Assembly: GCA_965249895.1 (NCBI GenBank)
Contig: CBDFNC010000002.1
Location: forward strand, 248,001 to 312,000
Reading direction: 5' to 3'
Length of the DNA stretch: 64,000 nt
From: CBDFNC01 sp965249895
GTDB lineage: Bacteria > Pseudomonadota > Gammaproteobacteria > Enterobacterales > CBDFNC01
Below, in pieces: positions 54,731-63,687 of this stretch. The notes below the pieces were generated by a model that did no database searches, was not told the DNA's origin, and saw nothing but the letters and a program-made list of their open reading frames with translations. Position 1 is the first letter of the stretch; the number at the start of each line of letters is the position of its first letter. The position numbers and the translations under genes are program-made.

Positions 54731-56131
54731 TTAAAACTCTGCGCTGTTTCTTGTTCTCGGGAAAGCAATGACGTCACGTACGTTGGCCATGCCCGTTACA
54801 TAGGCGACCAGACGCTCGAAGCCCAGACCAAAACCGGAGTGAGGTACTGTGCCGTAACGGCGCAGGTCGCGATACCAGCTGTAGTCTTCCTTATCAAGTC
54901 CCATTTCTGCCAGTCGGGCATCCAGTACTTCGAGATTTTCTTCACGCTGGCTACCACCGATGATTTCACCGATGCCTGGCGCCAGTACATCCATCGCAGC
55001 AACTGTCTTACCATCGTCATTAAGCTTCATATAGAAGGCTTTGATGTCCTTGGGATAGTTCTGCATTATGATTGGCGCACCCACGTGTTCTTCCGCAAGG
55101 TATCTTTCGTGCTCGGACTGAAGATCTACGCCCCATTCAACCGGGTATTCAAACTCTTTCCCACAGTTCTTCAGGATTTCGATAGCGTCAGTGTAATCCA
55201 TACGCACAAATTCAGTATTAATCATCTGTTCAAGGCGAGTCATGGCGTTTTTATCGACGCGCTGAGCAAAGAACTGCATATCATCAGCACGCTCATCCAG
55301 CACTGCTTTGAAGACATATTTCAGCATATCTTCTGCCAGTTGCGCTGCATCGGCCAGATCGGCAAAGGCAATTTCTGGCTCAATCATCCAAAACTCAGCC
55401 AGGTGGCGAGAGGTGTTGGAATTTTCCGCACGGAATGTCGGGCCGAAAGTATAAATCTTACTTAGTGCACTGGCGTAGGTTTCACCGTTTAGCTGGCCGG
55501 ATACGGTCAGGAAAGTTTCCTTACCGAAGAAATCCTGGCTGTAATCGATATCACCTTTGTCATTCATGGGTGGATTGGTCATGTCCAGTGTGCTTACCCG
55601 GAACATTTCACCGGCGCCTTCGGCATCACTACCGGTAACAATTGGTGTGCTGATCCAGTAATAACCCTGCTCGTGGAAAAATCTGTGTATGGCCTGGGCC
55701 AGACAGTTACGAACGCGGGTCACCGCACCTATGATGTTAGTGCGCGGGCGTAAGTGCGCGTGCTCGCGTAAGTATTCTATGCTGTGTCGTTTTGCCGAGA
55801 TAGGATAAGTATCTGGATCATCGACCCAGCCAACGACTTTTACATCCACGGCGTGTAACTCGAACTGCTGACCTTTACCCGGGCTTTCAACTACTTCGCC
55901 GATGACTTCTACAGAGCAACCTGCAGTCAGACGCAATACTTCGTTTTCATAGTTTTCCAGCTCATTAGGGACGACAGCCTGAATAGGATCAAAACAAGAG
56001 CCGTCATAAACAGCCAAAAAAGAAATTCCGGCTTTGGAATCACGACGAGTGCGGATCCACCCTTTTACGGTAACCTGGCTACCGAGAGGGAATTTACCCT
56101 CAAAAACTTCAACTACGGACGCTTGCGTCAT
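54731..56131 (-). CDS. asnS: asparaginyl-tRNA synthetase
   Basis: 466-residue class IIb synthetase. It has an N-terminal OB-fold anticodon-binding domain (about 15-105, with VKGWIRTRRDSK) and the catalytic core with motif 2 (FRAENSNTSRHLAEFWMIEPE) and motif 3 (GFGLGFERLVAYVTG). The length equals that of E. coli AsnS. Confidence 0.98.
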   Translation of the reverse strand: MTQASVVEVFEGKFPLGSQVTVKGWIRTRRDSKAGISFLAVYDGSCFDPIQAVVPNELENYENEVLRLTAGCSVEVIGEVVESPGKGQQFELHAVDVKVVGWVDDPDTYPISAKRHSIEYLREHAHLRPRTNIIGAVTRVRNCLAQAIHRFFHEQGYYWISTPIVTGSDAEGAGEMFRVSTLDMTNPPMNDKGDIDYSQDFFGKETFLTVSGQLNGETYASALSKIYTFGPTFRAENSNTSRHLAEFWMIEPEIAFADLADAAQLAEDMLKYVFKAVLDERADDMQFFAQRVDKNAMTRLEQMINTEFVRMDYTDAIEILKNCGKEFEYPVEWGVDLQSEHERYLAEEHVGAPIIMQNYPKDIKAFYMKLNDDGKTVAAMDVLAPGIGEIIGGSQREENLEVLDARLAEMGLDKEDYSWYRDLRRYGTVPHSGFGLGFERLVAYVTGMANVRDVIAFPRTRNSAEF

Positions 56132-56738
56132 ACTGATAGCTCTCCAAGCTTAATTCGGCCAGCGTATCGGGAAAACTCCCTTTTCTCGCTTTAGCCACTG
56201 CATATTTAAAAAGAAGCTAATTTTACCTGCGCCAGCGCAGGAAACAAGAGTAAAAGGGGCTAATTTTCCCCCTTTAAGTCCGGTTGAGGGATGGATATTT
56301 AAGCAAGATGCCTCGATAAAGGGGATCTTGATATTGGTAGAAGAAAATTTTTAACTCTGATCCATGGAACTGTCGCAATAATTTGTTGGCTTTCGTCGCC
56401 ATTACTCCGGCTTTCGGACGGCGCTACACAGGGTACTTTTATCAGTTAGTGGAAACGGGAGGTGTGATACGGCCGTAATGCTGCAGTGGGAGGGCACTAT
56501 GTGCTGGGATATGCCAAAGAGCCTAGCGACGCAGACGAGTCCTTGCTAAATACTCAGCTAAATTTGTTACTTTGGCACGCCAGGGTTTACATGGATTTTG
56601 CCAGAGAATTTGACTGCTTACTCTAGATGTCGCTGGTGCCATCGGGTAGGGAGGATCCGCGGCCGACAGTTCCAGTTTGGCTAAATAACATGGCTGACTT
56701 AAGCTTTTATTATGTCCAACGGATAAATAGTCGTTTTT
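56132..56738. other. gene-poor region with decayed coding fragments
   Basis: About 600 bp without an intact gene. Plus-strand fragments look like broken protein sequence, for example RRYTGYFYQLVETGGVIRP followed by a stop (near 56425-56480) and a second frame, YVLGYAKEPSDADESLL (near 56500-56620). The first recalls the periplasmic part of some sensor kinases, but the match is too short to call. The likely cause is gene decay. Confidence 0.4.
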
Positions 56739-57101
56739 GTGTCTACCAGAGTAGTTGATAGGCGGGCGGGGCCTGATGTTATTCAGAGGTTGCTTTGGTG
56801 GCTGGCGATAACAGCCTGGTGCCTGTTCTTGTTGTCCATGTTGCTATTTCATTATGCCAGGCCTGAATTTGATGCTGGTTTCCTCCGACATTTGGGCATT
56901 TATGTTCGTCAAACCTGGATTCCGGAATTAACCCGATATTTCGTTTACTCAATCTGGGGTTGTTGTTTTATTACGCTAATAACTGTGTTTATCAATTCCA
57001 GGCGTAATAAACGGCGTACGGATCACCGTTGGTTTAGTCTGTTGTTACTTCTGGTTATCACCATGTCGACTATCGTTGCGTATTATTTACAGGCGACCTA
57101 G
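56739..57101 (+). CDS. small inner-membrane protein, unknown function
   Basis: 120-residue frame with three predicted transmembrane helices (about 16-40, 66-84 and 98-116), a basic loop (NSRRNKRRTDHR) and a GTG start. Its hydrophobicity is organised as in a real membrane protein, and a terminator follows about 100 bp later. No family is recognised and the start is not well supported. Confidence 0.65.
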   Translation: MSTRVVDRRAGPDVIQRLLWWLAITAWCLFLLSMLLFHYARPEFDAGFLRHLGIYVRQTWIPELTRYFVYSIWGCCFITLITVFINSRRNKRRTDHRWFSLLLLLVITMSTIVAYYLQAT

Positions 57102-57199
57102 CCTGGTAACACGGCAGCTTGATTATGTTTTTGTCAGGTTACTTTACGGTTCAACAAAATTCATAACCCGTTGAATTAATTTAGCTCGTCTGTGATCCG

Positions 57200-57228
57200 T
57201 CAGCCCGAATCGGCTGATTTTTCTTTTT
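57200..57228 (+). terminator. rho-independent terminator
   Basis: The stem tcagcc/ggctga with a 6-nt loop is followed by TTTTTCTTTTT. It would end the transcript of the small membrane protein. Confidence 0.75.
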
Positions 57229-57278
57229 CCATGCCAGGATTTTTTACAATTTAAGTTCGTGCGAGTGATGGGAATGCT

Positions 57279-57314
57279 TAGATAACTATCTAACCTTTTG
57301 ATCTAACTTTAGAT
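57279..57314. promoter_or_regulatory. two palindromes upstream of the PEP-CTERM-like gene
   Basis: TAGATA-AC-TATCTA (57279-57292) and ATCTA-ACTT-TAGAT (57301-57314) lie in tandem just before a TATAGT-like -10 (57327-57332). The first shares AACTATCTAA with the palindrome before the second GAPDH gene. Possible operators of unknown regulator. Confidence 0.4.
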
Positions 57315-57447
57315 TAGTAAGCTTGGTATAGTTTTCGCTAATGTATTTCTGTCGTTCCCGCATAGTTTTTTCAACGGACAGTCAGTCAATGCTCGGATGC
57401 TCATTCCCATGCAGAAGTCGGCTTTCGGTTTTTATGAGAAAAAACAT

Positions 57448-58248
57448 ATGAACAGACTAGGCATGATGGTAGTAAAAGTGATTGTCGCGGCCGCGTTGAT
57501 CAGCCTCTCTTTTTCTGCAAGTGCATACTTACTATTTTTTGGGGAAGACCTGAACAATAGCAATACAAGCCCGTTGCAGTCGTTTCCTAATGCAAGTCAG
57601 GCGCAGGAGCAGTTCCTGGCTCATTTGTTTGGAGTCGATACTGAAGACTTTGAAGGAGTAGCAACTGGGCAGGGCGCACCACTGACACTGGTTTTTCCCG
57701 GAACGGGTGATGCGACATTATTTGGTGGAAGTGGTCAAGTGAATACCATAACACAGGGCGAAACCAATGGCGTTGGTCGTTATGCGACGTCAGGCAGCAA
57801 CTATTGGGAAGTGGAAGCGGGCGCTTCAGGGAATTTCCACATTGAGTTTACGGCGCCAACCGCGGCTTTCGGTTTTTTCGGTATAGATATTGGTGATTTT
57901 GGCGGCCAGTTTATTCTGAATTTAGCAGGCAATAGCACAACAAATATACCCATCCCAAATGCCATGGGTACAGGAGGCAGCACAGATGGCTCTGTACTGT
58001 ATCAAGGTTTAATAGCAGAGAACTCGGACGAACTTTTCACCCGGGTGGAATTTAATACCAACACGGGAAGTGGAGACTTTTTTGCTTTTGACGATATGAC
58101 TGTCGGCGATTTCCGCCAAGTTGGGGCCCTGCCGGTTACCGAGCCCGGTACATTAATTTTGATGCTCCTGGTTGTTATTGGTTTTGCATGGAAAGCGCTA
58201 CAGCCAAGGAGGTTAAACGCTAGTGGTACGCGGCAAAATAGCTCTTAA
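57448..58248 (+). CDS. secreted protein with PEP-CTERM-like sorting signal
   Basis: About 266 residues from the ATG at 57448, which directly precedes a signal peptide (about 1-26); an upstream ATG at 57397 would add 17 residues. The middle is a Gly/Asn/Thr-rich beta-type domain with EDFEGVATGQGAPLTL and AAFGFFGIDIGDFGG. The C-terminus has the order of a PEP-CTERM signal: TEPGTLILM, a hydrophobic helix, then basic QPRR. The Pro-Glu-Pro is changed to Thr-Glu-Pro. Such proteins are sorted by exosortase; none is in the window. The last 29 bp overlap a LysR remnant on the other strand. Confidence 0.75.
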   Translation: MNRLGMMVVKVIVAAALISLSFSASAYLLFFGEDLNNSNTSPLQSFPNASQAQEQFLAHLFGVDTEDFEGVATGQGAPLTLVFPGTGDATLFGGSGQVNTITQGETNGVGRYATSGSNYWEVEAGASGNFHIEFTAPTAAFGFFGIDIGDFGGQFILNLAGNSTTNIPIPNAMGTGGSTDGSVLYQGLIAENSDELFTRVEFNTNTGSGDFFAFDDMTVGDFRQVGALPVTEPGTLILMLLVVIGFAWKALQPRRLNASGTRQNSS

Positions 58249-58414
58249 GCTGTTTAATAACCAGTCGCACTTTCTCGGAGACTTGTCGGTTTGTAGTCAG
58301 TGCGTAGACAGGGGATTTAGGCTGTGCGTTATCAGGTAACACTTTGACCAGCTCGCCCGCATTAAGATGGTGATGTGCCCTTGCATTGGTTAACGAAGCG
58401 GAGCAGAAAATACA
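58220..58414 (-). pseudogene. C-terminal remnant of a LysR-family regulator
   Basis: The minus-strand frame ends at a TAG (58220-58222) and runs back to an in-frame TGA at 58415-58417. It encodes about 64 residues with HHLNAGELVKVLPDN, SPVYALTTNRQVSEKVRL and VIKQLKSYF, the standard end of LysR effector domains. The DNA-binding domain and most of the effector domain are gone. Confidence 0.75.
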
Positions 58415-58504
58415 TCACAACAGCCGTTTTACCCTAGGTTACTAGCATTTAACTTCCCATGGCACGAACTGATATTTAGGCGCCCTGGGAAGTTAAGCTG
58501 GTGA

Positions 58505-59788
58505 TTATTCCAAGGTGATCAAAGCCGACTTAATTGCATGGGTCAGGCGACTTAACTGCTCTGTGGAGGTGATGTAAGGCGGCATAATATAAATCAGTTT
58601 ACCAAACGGGCGGATCCACACCCCTTGCTCAACAAAGTAGCCTTGTAGTGCCACCATATCGTAAGCCTTGGTGGTTTCCACCACGCCAATGGCGCCGAGT
58701 ACGCGCACATCTGCGACGTTATCCAGTGCCATACAAGGCATCAGATCTTGCCTGAGTTGTGCTTCTATCCGTTCAACATTCTGCTGCCAGTTGTCACTTA
58801 GCAGTTTGTCGATGCTGGCATTAGCGACGGCGCAAGCCAGCGGATTTGCCATAAAGGTTGGGCCGTGCATAAATACACCCGCCTTACCGCTACAAACTGT
58901 TTCCGCGACTTTCTGGCTGGTGAGAGTAGCGGCCAGTGTCATATAGCCACCCGTGATGGCTTTACCCAGGCAGAGTATGTCCGGAGAGATATCGGCGTGT
59001 TCACAGGCAAACATTTTACCAGTTCGGCCAAAGCCGGTGGCTATTTCATCGGTTATAAGTAACAGATCATAACGATCGCATAAGGCGCGTACGCCTTTCA
59101 GATATTCCGGGTGGTAAATTCGCATGCCCCCGGCCCCCTGTATTATGGGCTCTAATATGATGGCGGCGATATTCTGGTGGTGTTCGCTGGCCAGAGCGGT
59201 AATGGCCTCTAAATCGCTGGGATCCCAGGGTTCGTCGAAAGCGGTTTTAGGCTCAGGGGCGAAATAGTGTTCGGGTAAAAAACCGGCATAAAGCTCATGC
59301 ATGCTGTTTTTTGGGTCCGTGACACCCATGGCGCCAAAGGTATCGCCGTGATAACCATGACGTATGGTGAGAAATTTCGCCCGGTTTTGTCCCAGACTGT
59401 CCCAGTACTGCAGCGCCATTTTCAGCGCCACTTCCACTGCCACGCTCCCCGAGTCTGCCAGAAACACCTTATCCAGGCCTGCAGGGGTTATGTCGACTAA
59501 TTTTCGGCATAAGTCGACGGCAGGTTGGTGGGTAAGCCCGCCAAACATCACATGAGCCATACGCTTTAATTGAGCTTCCAGCGCCAGGTTTAGCTCGAAA
59601 ACATTATAACCGTGAATACAGGACCACCAGGAAGACATACCGTCGATAAGTTTTTCGCCGGTTTCCAGGAAAAGTTCAACACCCGCAGCGGATTTCACCG
59701 GATAGCAAGGCAGCGGATCCAGCATAGAGGTATATGGGTGCCAGATATGAGCGCGGTCAAATTCGATCATAGTGTCTATATTGTTCAT
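58505..59788 (-). CDS. bioA: adenosylmethionine-8-amino-7-oxononanoate aminotransferase
   Basis: 427-residue PLP enzyme that makes 7,8-diaminopelargonate in biotin synthesis. Typical segments are HIWHPYTSMLDP, DGMSSWWSCIHGYN, LITDEIATGFGRTGKMFACEHA and the PLP lysine in LCLGKAITGGYM. It is divergent from bioBFCD with a shared operator. Confidence 0.97.
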   Translation of the reverse strand: MNNIDTMIEFDRAHIWHPYTSMLDPLPCYPVKSAAGVELFLETGEKLIDGMSSWWSCIHGYNVFELNLALEAQLKRMAHVMFGGLTHQPAVDLCRKLVDITPAGLDKVFLADSGSVAVEVALKMALQYWDSLGQNRAKFLTIRHGYHGDTFGAMGVTDPKNSMHELYAGFLPEHYFAPEPKTAFDEPWDPSDLEAITALASEHHQNIAAIILEPIIQGAGGMRIYHPEYLKGVRALCDRYDLLLITDEIATGFGRTGKMFACEHADISPDILCLGKAITGGYMTLAATLTSQKVAETVCSGKAGVFMHGPTFMANPLACAVANASIDKLLSDNWQQNVERIEAQLRQDLMPCMALDNVADVRVLGAIGVVETTKAYDMVALQGYFVEQGVWIRPFGKLIYIMPPYITSTEQLSRLTHAIKSALITLE

Positions 59789-59800
59789 ATAATAACCAGA

Positions 59801-59831
59801 TGTAAACTAATTGATACTGAAAAAGTTGACA
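59801..59831. promoter_or_regulatory. BirA operator between bioA and bioB
   Basis: TGTAAACT, 15 bp, then AGTTGACA: an inverted repeat with one mismatch in the arm. It has the arm type (TGTAAAC) and spacing of known BirA operators. It overlaps the -35 of the bioB promoter, so BirA with biotinyl-AMP would block both directions. Confidence 0.85.
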
Positions 59832-59853
59832 GTCTAGCTTTGATGCTTAGACT
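59826..59853 (+). promoter_or_regulatory. bioB promoter
   Basis: TTGACA (59826-59831), 16 bp, TAGACT (59848-59853). The -35 lies inside the right arm of the BirA operator. An AGGGAAG ribosome-binding site precedes the bioB ATG. Confidence 0.65.
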
Positions 59854-59883
59854 AGCCAAATTAAATTTATTAGGGAAGCGGAC

Positions 59884-60936
59884 ATGAGCAAGTCAGCAGC
59901 AATTCGCCAAAACTGGACAGTAAGTGAAGCCAGGGCATTATTTAAACTACCTTTTATGGATCTGGTATTTCAGGCGCAGAGTACCCACAGGCAGTTTTTC
60001 GATCCCAACCAGGTGCAGGTTAGCACCTTGCTTTCCATTAAAACCGGTGCCTGCCCGGAAGACTGTAAGTACTGCCCGCAAAGCGCTCGCTACGATACCG
60101 GCCTGGAAAAAGAGCGGCTGATGGAAGTGGAAAAAGTGCTGGAAGAGGCGAAAAAAGCGAAAGCGGCCGGCTCGACTCGTTTTTGTATGGGCGCCGCCTG
60201 GAAGAACCCCAAAGCACGGGATATGCCTTACATCGAAGAGATGGTAAAGGGAGTTAAATCCATCGGGCTGGAGTCCTGTATGACACTGGGTATGCTGTCG
60301 CCGGATCAGGCGGACACCCTGGCGAGCGCAGGTTTGGATTATTATAACCATAACCTGGATACGTCCCCTGAATTTTACGATCAAATTATTACCACCCGCA
60401 CCTACCAGGACCGGCTGGATACCCTGGATCATGTTCGCGGCGCCGGCATGAAAGTGTGCAGCGGCGGCATTGTCGGTATGGGTGAAACGCCTAACGACAG
60501 GGCTGGTTTACTGGTGCAGCTGGCCAATATGGAAAAGCAACCGGAAAGCGTACCCATTAATAAGTTGGTTAAAGTTAAAGGTACGCCGCTGGACAAGGTG
60601 GAAGATCTCGATGAATTCGAGTTTATCCGTACCATAGCCGTGGCCCGTATTATGATGCCCAACTCCCACGTTCGCCTGAGCGCCGGCCGGGAAAAGATGA
60701 ATGAGCAGATGCAGGCATTGTGTTTTATGGCCGGCGCCAATTCCATCTTCTATGGCTGTAAGCTGTTGACCACACCCAACCCGGAAGAAAACCAGGATAT
60801 GAAGCTGTTTAACAAGCTGGGGATTAACCGGGAGCCAATCGAGCAAACGGAAGAAGAGCTGGCGTTTGAATTGCCCCAGCCGCTGATATTGGAGAACGAA
60901 CTGTTTTACGACGCGACGAAAACGAGCCGTCAGTAA
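59884..60936 (+). CDS. bioB: biotin synthase
   Basis: 350-residue radical SAM enzyme that inserts sulfur into dethiobiotin. The radical SAM motif (CPEDCKYCPQ, near residue 57), the [2Fe-2S]-related Cys in ESCMTLGML and GMKVCSGGIVGMGE, and the Arg in HVRLSAGRE are present. First gene of bioBFCD; bioF starts on the next base after its stop. Confidence 0.98.
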   Translation: MSKSAAIRQNWTVSEARALFKLPFMDLVFQAQSTHRQFFDPNQVQVSTLLSIKTGACPEDCKYCPQSARYDTGLEKERLMEVEKVLEEAKKAKAAGSTRFCMGAAWKNPKARDMPYIEEMVKGVKSIGLESCMTLGMLSPDQADTLASAGLDYYNHNLDTSPEFYDQIITTRTYQDRLDTLDHVRGAGMKVCSGGIVGMGETPNDRAGLLVQLANMEKQPESVPINKLVKVKGTPLDKVEDLDEFEFIRTIAVARIMMPNSHVRLSAGREKMNEQMQALCFMAGANSIFYGCKLLTTPNPEENQDMKLFNKLGINREPIEQTEEELAFELPQPLILENELFYDATKTSRQ

Positions 60937-62094
60937 GTGGCCTTTGAGTTTATCCAGGATAAGTTGTTGGAGCGTAAAACCAACGGCTTGTACCGCTCAC
61001 AGGTTAGTGTTAAAGGTCAACAAGGGCGCAGCGTTGAAATAAACGGCAAAACCTACCTGAATTTTTCCTCCAACGACTATCTGGGACTGGCAGCAGAGCC
61101 CGAAATTAGCAAAGCCTGGCAGCAAGGACTGGATACTTATGGCAGCGGCAGTGGCGGTTCATTTCTGGTCACCGGCCATAGCCGCGCCCATAGTGAGCTT
61201 GAAGACAAGCTGAAAACCTGGCTGGAAACGGATGCGGTGGCGCTGTTTTCCTCCGGTTACAGCGCCAATCAGGCGGTATTAAAGTTGCTGCTGGATAAAC
61301 ACGATCTGCTTATTCAGGACAAGTTGAATCACGCCTCACTGATGGAAGCGGGTATGCTGCTTGCCGCCCCCATGAAACGTTTTGCCCATAATGATATGAC
61401 CCAGCTGAGCAGGCATCTGCAACACCCGGCGGCAAACAAGCTGGTGGTGAGTGAAGGGGTGTTCAGTATGGATGGTGATATGGCGCCCGTAACGCAGATA
61501 GAGACCCTTTGCAGACAGTCTGATGCCTGGTTTATGCTGGATGATGCTCATGGCTTAGGGGTATTTGGTGAGCAGGGTAAGGGAAGCCTGGATCGCGCCG
61601 GCCTTAACACCAGGGATATAAACGTCCTGATGGCCACTTTCGGTAAAGCCCTCGGGGTGGGCGGCGCATTTGTGGCTGGCAGTCAGGACGTTATCGATTA
61701 TCTGGTTAATTTTTCCCGGCCCTATATATACACCACAGGTTTGCCTCCTTCTCAGGCTGTGGCAATTGCCAAGGCGATAGATTTAACCCGGGCACAGCAA
61801 TGGCGCAGGGATAAATTGCAGGAGCTTATCGCGCTGTTTCAACAGCAAGCAGAATTGACCCAACTTAACCTGTTGCCATCTGACAGCGCCATTCAACCTT
61901 TGATCATAGGTGACAGCGAGCTTGCCTTAGAGGTGGCTGGCCAGCTGAGAGAGCAGGGAGTCTGGGTTACCGCCATTCGACAGCCAACAGTACCAGCAGG
62001 CAGCGCAAGGCTAAGGATAACCCTGACGGCAGCGCATTCCAAACAAGATGTATTAACGCTTACCTCAGCGTTAAATAAGGTACTTAATGGCTAA
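60937..62094 (+). CDS. bioF: 8-amino-7-oxononanoate synthase
   Basis: 385-residue PLP enzyme that joins pimeloyl-ACP and alanine. Substrate and cofactor segments include NFSSNDYLGLA, GSGGSFLVTGHSRAHSELE, MLDDAHGLGVFGEQGKG and the PLP lysine in ATFGKALGVGGAF. It starts with GTG immediately after the bioB stop codon, with no spacer, so it depends on coupling. It overlaps bioC by 8 bp. Confidence 0.97.
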   Translation: MAFEFIQDKLLERKTNGLYRSQVSVKGQQGRSVEINGKTYLNFSSNDYLGLAAEPEISKAWQQGLDTYGSGSGGSFLVTGHSRAHSELEDKLKTWLETDAVALFSSGYSANQAVLKLLLDKHDLLIQDKLNHASLMEAGMLLAAPMKRFAHNDMTQLSRHLQHPAANKLVVSEGVFSMDGDMAPVTQIETLCRQSDAWFMLDDAHGLGVFGEQGKGSLDRAGLNTRDINVLMATFGKALGVGGAFVAGSQDVIDYLVNFSRPYIYTTGLPPSQAVAIAKAIDLTRAQQWRRDKLQELIALFQQQAELTQLNLLPSDSAIQPLIIGDSELALEVAGQLREQGVWVTAIRQPTVPAGSARLRITLTAAHSKQDVLTLTSALNKVLNG

Positions 62095-62881
62095 CCAGTC
62101 AGATATAGATAAAGCCGCAGTCGCGGCACGCTTTTCCAAAGCGGCGGCCGGCTACGACGCCATTGCCCAGCTGCAAAGAGACATAGGTGAAACTTTGCAG
62201 CGGCAGATCCCGGCAAGTGACAGGGGTACTGTGCTGGATTTAGGATCGGGTACAGGGTATTTCACTGAGCGATTAGCCGACACCTATCAGCAGGTGATTG
62301 GACTGGATTTGGCTTGGGGTATGCTGGAGTATTCCAGTAAGCGGCGTGGCCAGAATAATATCAGTTGGCTGAACGGTGACGCAGAGCAGCTGCCGTTGGC
62401 GGATAATAGCCTTGATCTGGTTTATTCCAGCCTTGCATTACAGTGGTGCCAGCCGGCATTAAAATCCTTTGCGGAAATAAGGCGAGTATTGAAGCCGGGT
62501 GGACACCTGGTATTTAGCTCTTTGCTGCAAGGCACCCTGGAGGAGTTGGGACAATCCTGGCTGGAAGTGGATGGGTTATCTCATATTAACGAGTTCAGCC
62601 CCTTAGAGCAGGTCAGGCAAAGTCTGCTTGATGCCGGTTTTACCCATATACAGATAAGCCAGGAAACTAAAGTTCTCGCTTACCCCAGTGTGATAGCGCT
62701 GATGCGTGATCTCAAAGGCATAGGCGCCAGCCACCTTCATCATCAACAAGGTGCGACCAAGGGTTTGGAAGGTCGAAGTAAGATCAAGGCGCTCAGTGGC
62801 GCTTATGAGGCTAAGCGTACACCCGCGGGAATCTTACCCGCCACTTATCAAGTCTGCTATGGAATAATCCGCAATGACTAA
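62087..62881 (+). CDS. bioC: malonyl-ACP O-methyltransferase
   Basis: 264-residue SAM-dependent methyltransferase that starts pimeloyl synthesis by methylating malonyl-ACP. The SAM motif (VLDLGSGTGYFTERL, near residue 47) and the conserved SSLALQWC segment are clear. It overlaps bioF and bioD by 8 bp each. bioH, which removes the methyl group, is not in the window. Confidence 0.95.
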   Translation: MANQSDIDKAAVAARFSKAAAGYDAIAQLQRDIGETLQRQIPASDRGTVLDLGSGTGYFTERLADTYQQVIGLDLAWGMLEYSSKRRGQNNISWLNGDAEQLPLADNSLDLVYSSLALQWCQPALKSFAEIRRVLKPGGHLVFSSLLQGTLEELGQSWLEVDGLSHINEFSPLEQVRQSLLDAGFTHIQISQETKVLAYPSVIALMRDLKGIGASHLHHQQGATKGLEGRSKIKALSGAYEAKRTPAGILPATYQVCYGIIRND

Positions 62882-63554
62882 CACGTTTTTTGTTACAGGC
62901 ACAGATACGGATGCAGGAAAAACGTTTGCCTGTGCCGGGCTGCTTCAGGCAGCCAAGAGCAAAGGATTAACAACTCTGGGCTATAAACCTATCGCGGCGG
63001 GATGCGAGCAGACGCCTTTAGGACTGCGTAATAGTGATGCGCAGATCTTACAAGCAGCGGCCAGTATTTTCGTGGAATATGACGAAGTTAACCCCATCGC
63101 TCTGGAACAGCCAATTGCCCCGCATATTGCAGCGCAATTGGCTGGAAAGGAGCTTGATGAAAAGGTGTTATCCCTGGGCTTACGTCAGCTGGAGCAGAAG
63201 CAGCCGGACTTACTCTTAGTCGAAGGGGCCGGTGGCTGGCGTTTACCGTTGCAAAAAGGGCGTTACCTGTCTCACTGGGTACAGGACGAAAAACTTCCAG
63301 TTATCCTGGTGGTAGGAGCGAAACTCGGTTGCCTTAATCACGCGCTGTTAACCGCAGAAGCCATAGCTGCGGATGGCTTAACCCTGGCAGGTTGGATTTG
63401 TAACCGGGTAGTAATAGAGCAAGCCTACTTTCAGGAAAATCTGCAATACCTTACCGAACAGATTAAAGCGCCTTTGTTAGGTTGTATTCCTCATTTACAG
63501 GCAGGCGAACAAGCGGGCCAATATCTGGATCTGGCTGAAATTATCGACGAGTAA
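62874..63554 (+). CDS. bioD: dethiobiotin synthetase
   Basis: 226-residue ATP-dependent enzyme that closes the ureido ring of dethiobiotin. The modified P-loop (VTGTDTDAGKTFACAGLL) and the LLVEGAGGWRLPL segment are intact. Last gene of the bioBFCD operon. Confidence 0.97.
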   Translation: MTNTFFVTGTDTDAGKTFACAGLLQAAKSKGLTTLGYKPIAAGCEQTPLGLRNSDAQILQAAASIFVEYDEVNPIALEQPIAPHIAAQLAGKELDEKVLSLGLRQLEQKQPDLLLVEGAGGWRLPLQKGRYLSHWVQDEKLPVILVVGAKLGCLNHALLTAEAIAADGLTLAGWICNRVVIEQAYFQENLQYLTEQIKAPLLGCIPHLQAGEQAGQYLDLAEIIDE

Positions 63555-63687
63555 AACCCTGAGTATTGTCCAACTGAAATGTAAATCAGCGTAAAATTAG
63601 TGTCCTGGACTTGTAATTTTAACATTGAGACATATTATGTCTCAGATTAAATCTAGAAATAGATAGTGGATAGAGACTGAGGTTTAT

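Noticed and set aside
56425..56640. A sensor kinase pseudogene
   Set aside because: A short segment (YTGYFYQLVETGGVIRP) recalls the periplasmic part of some kinases, but it is too short and the following frame gives no kinase motif, so I only note decayed coding fragments.
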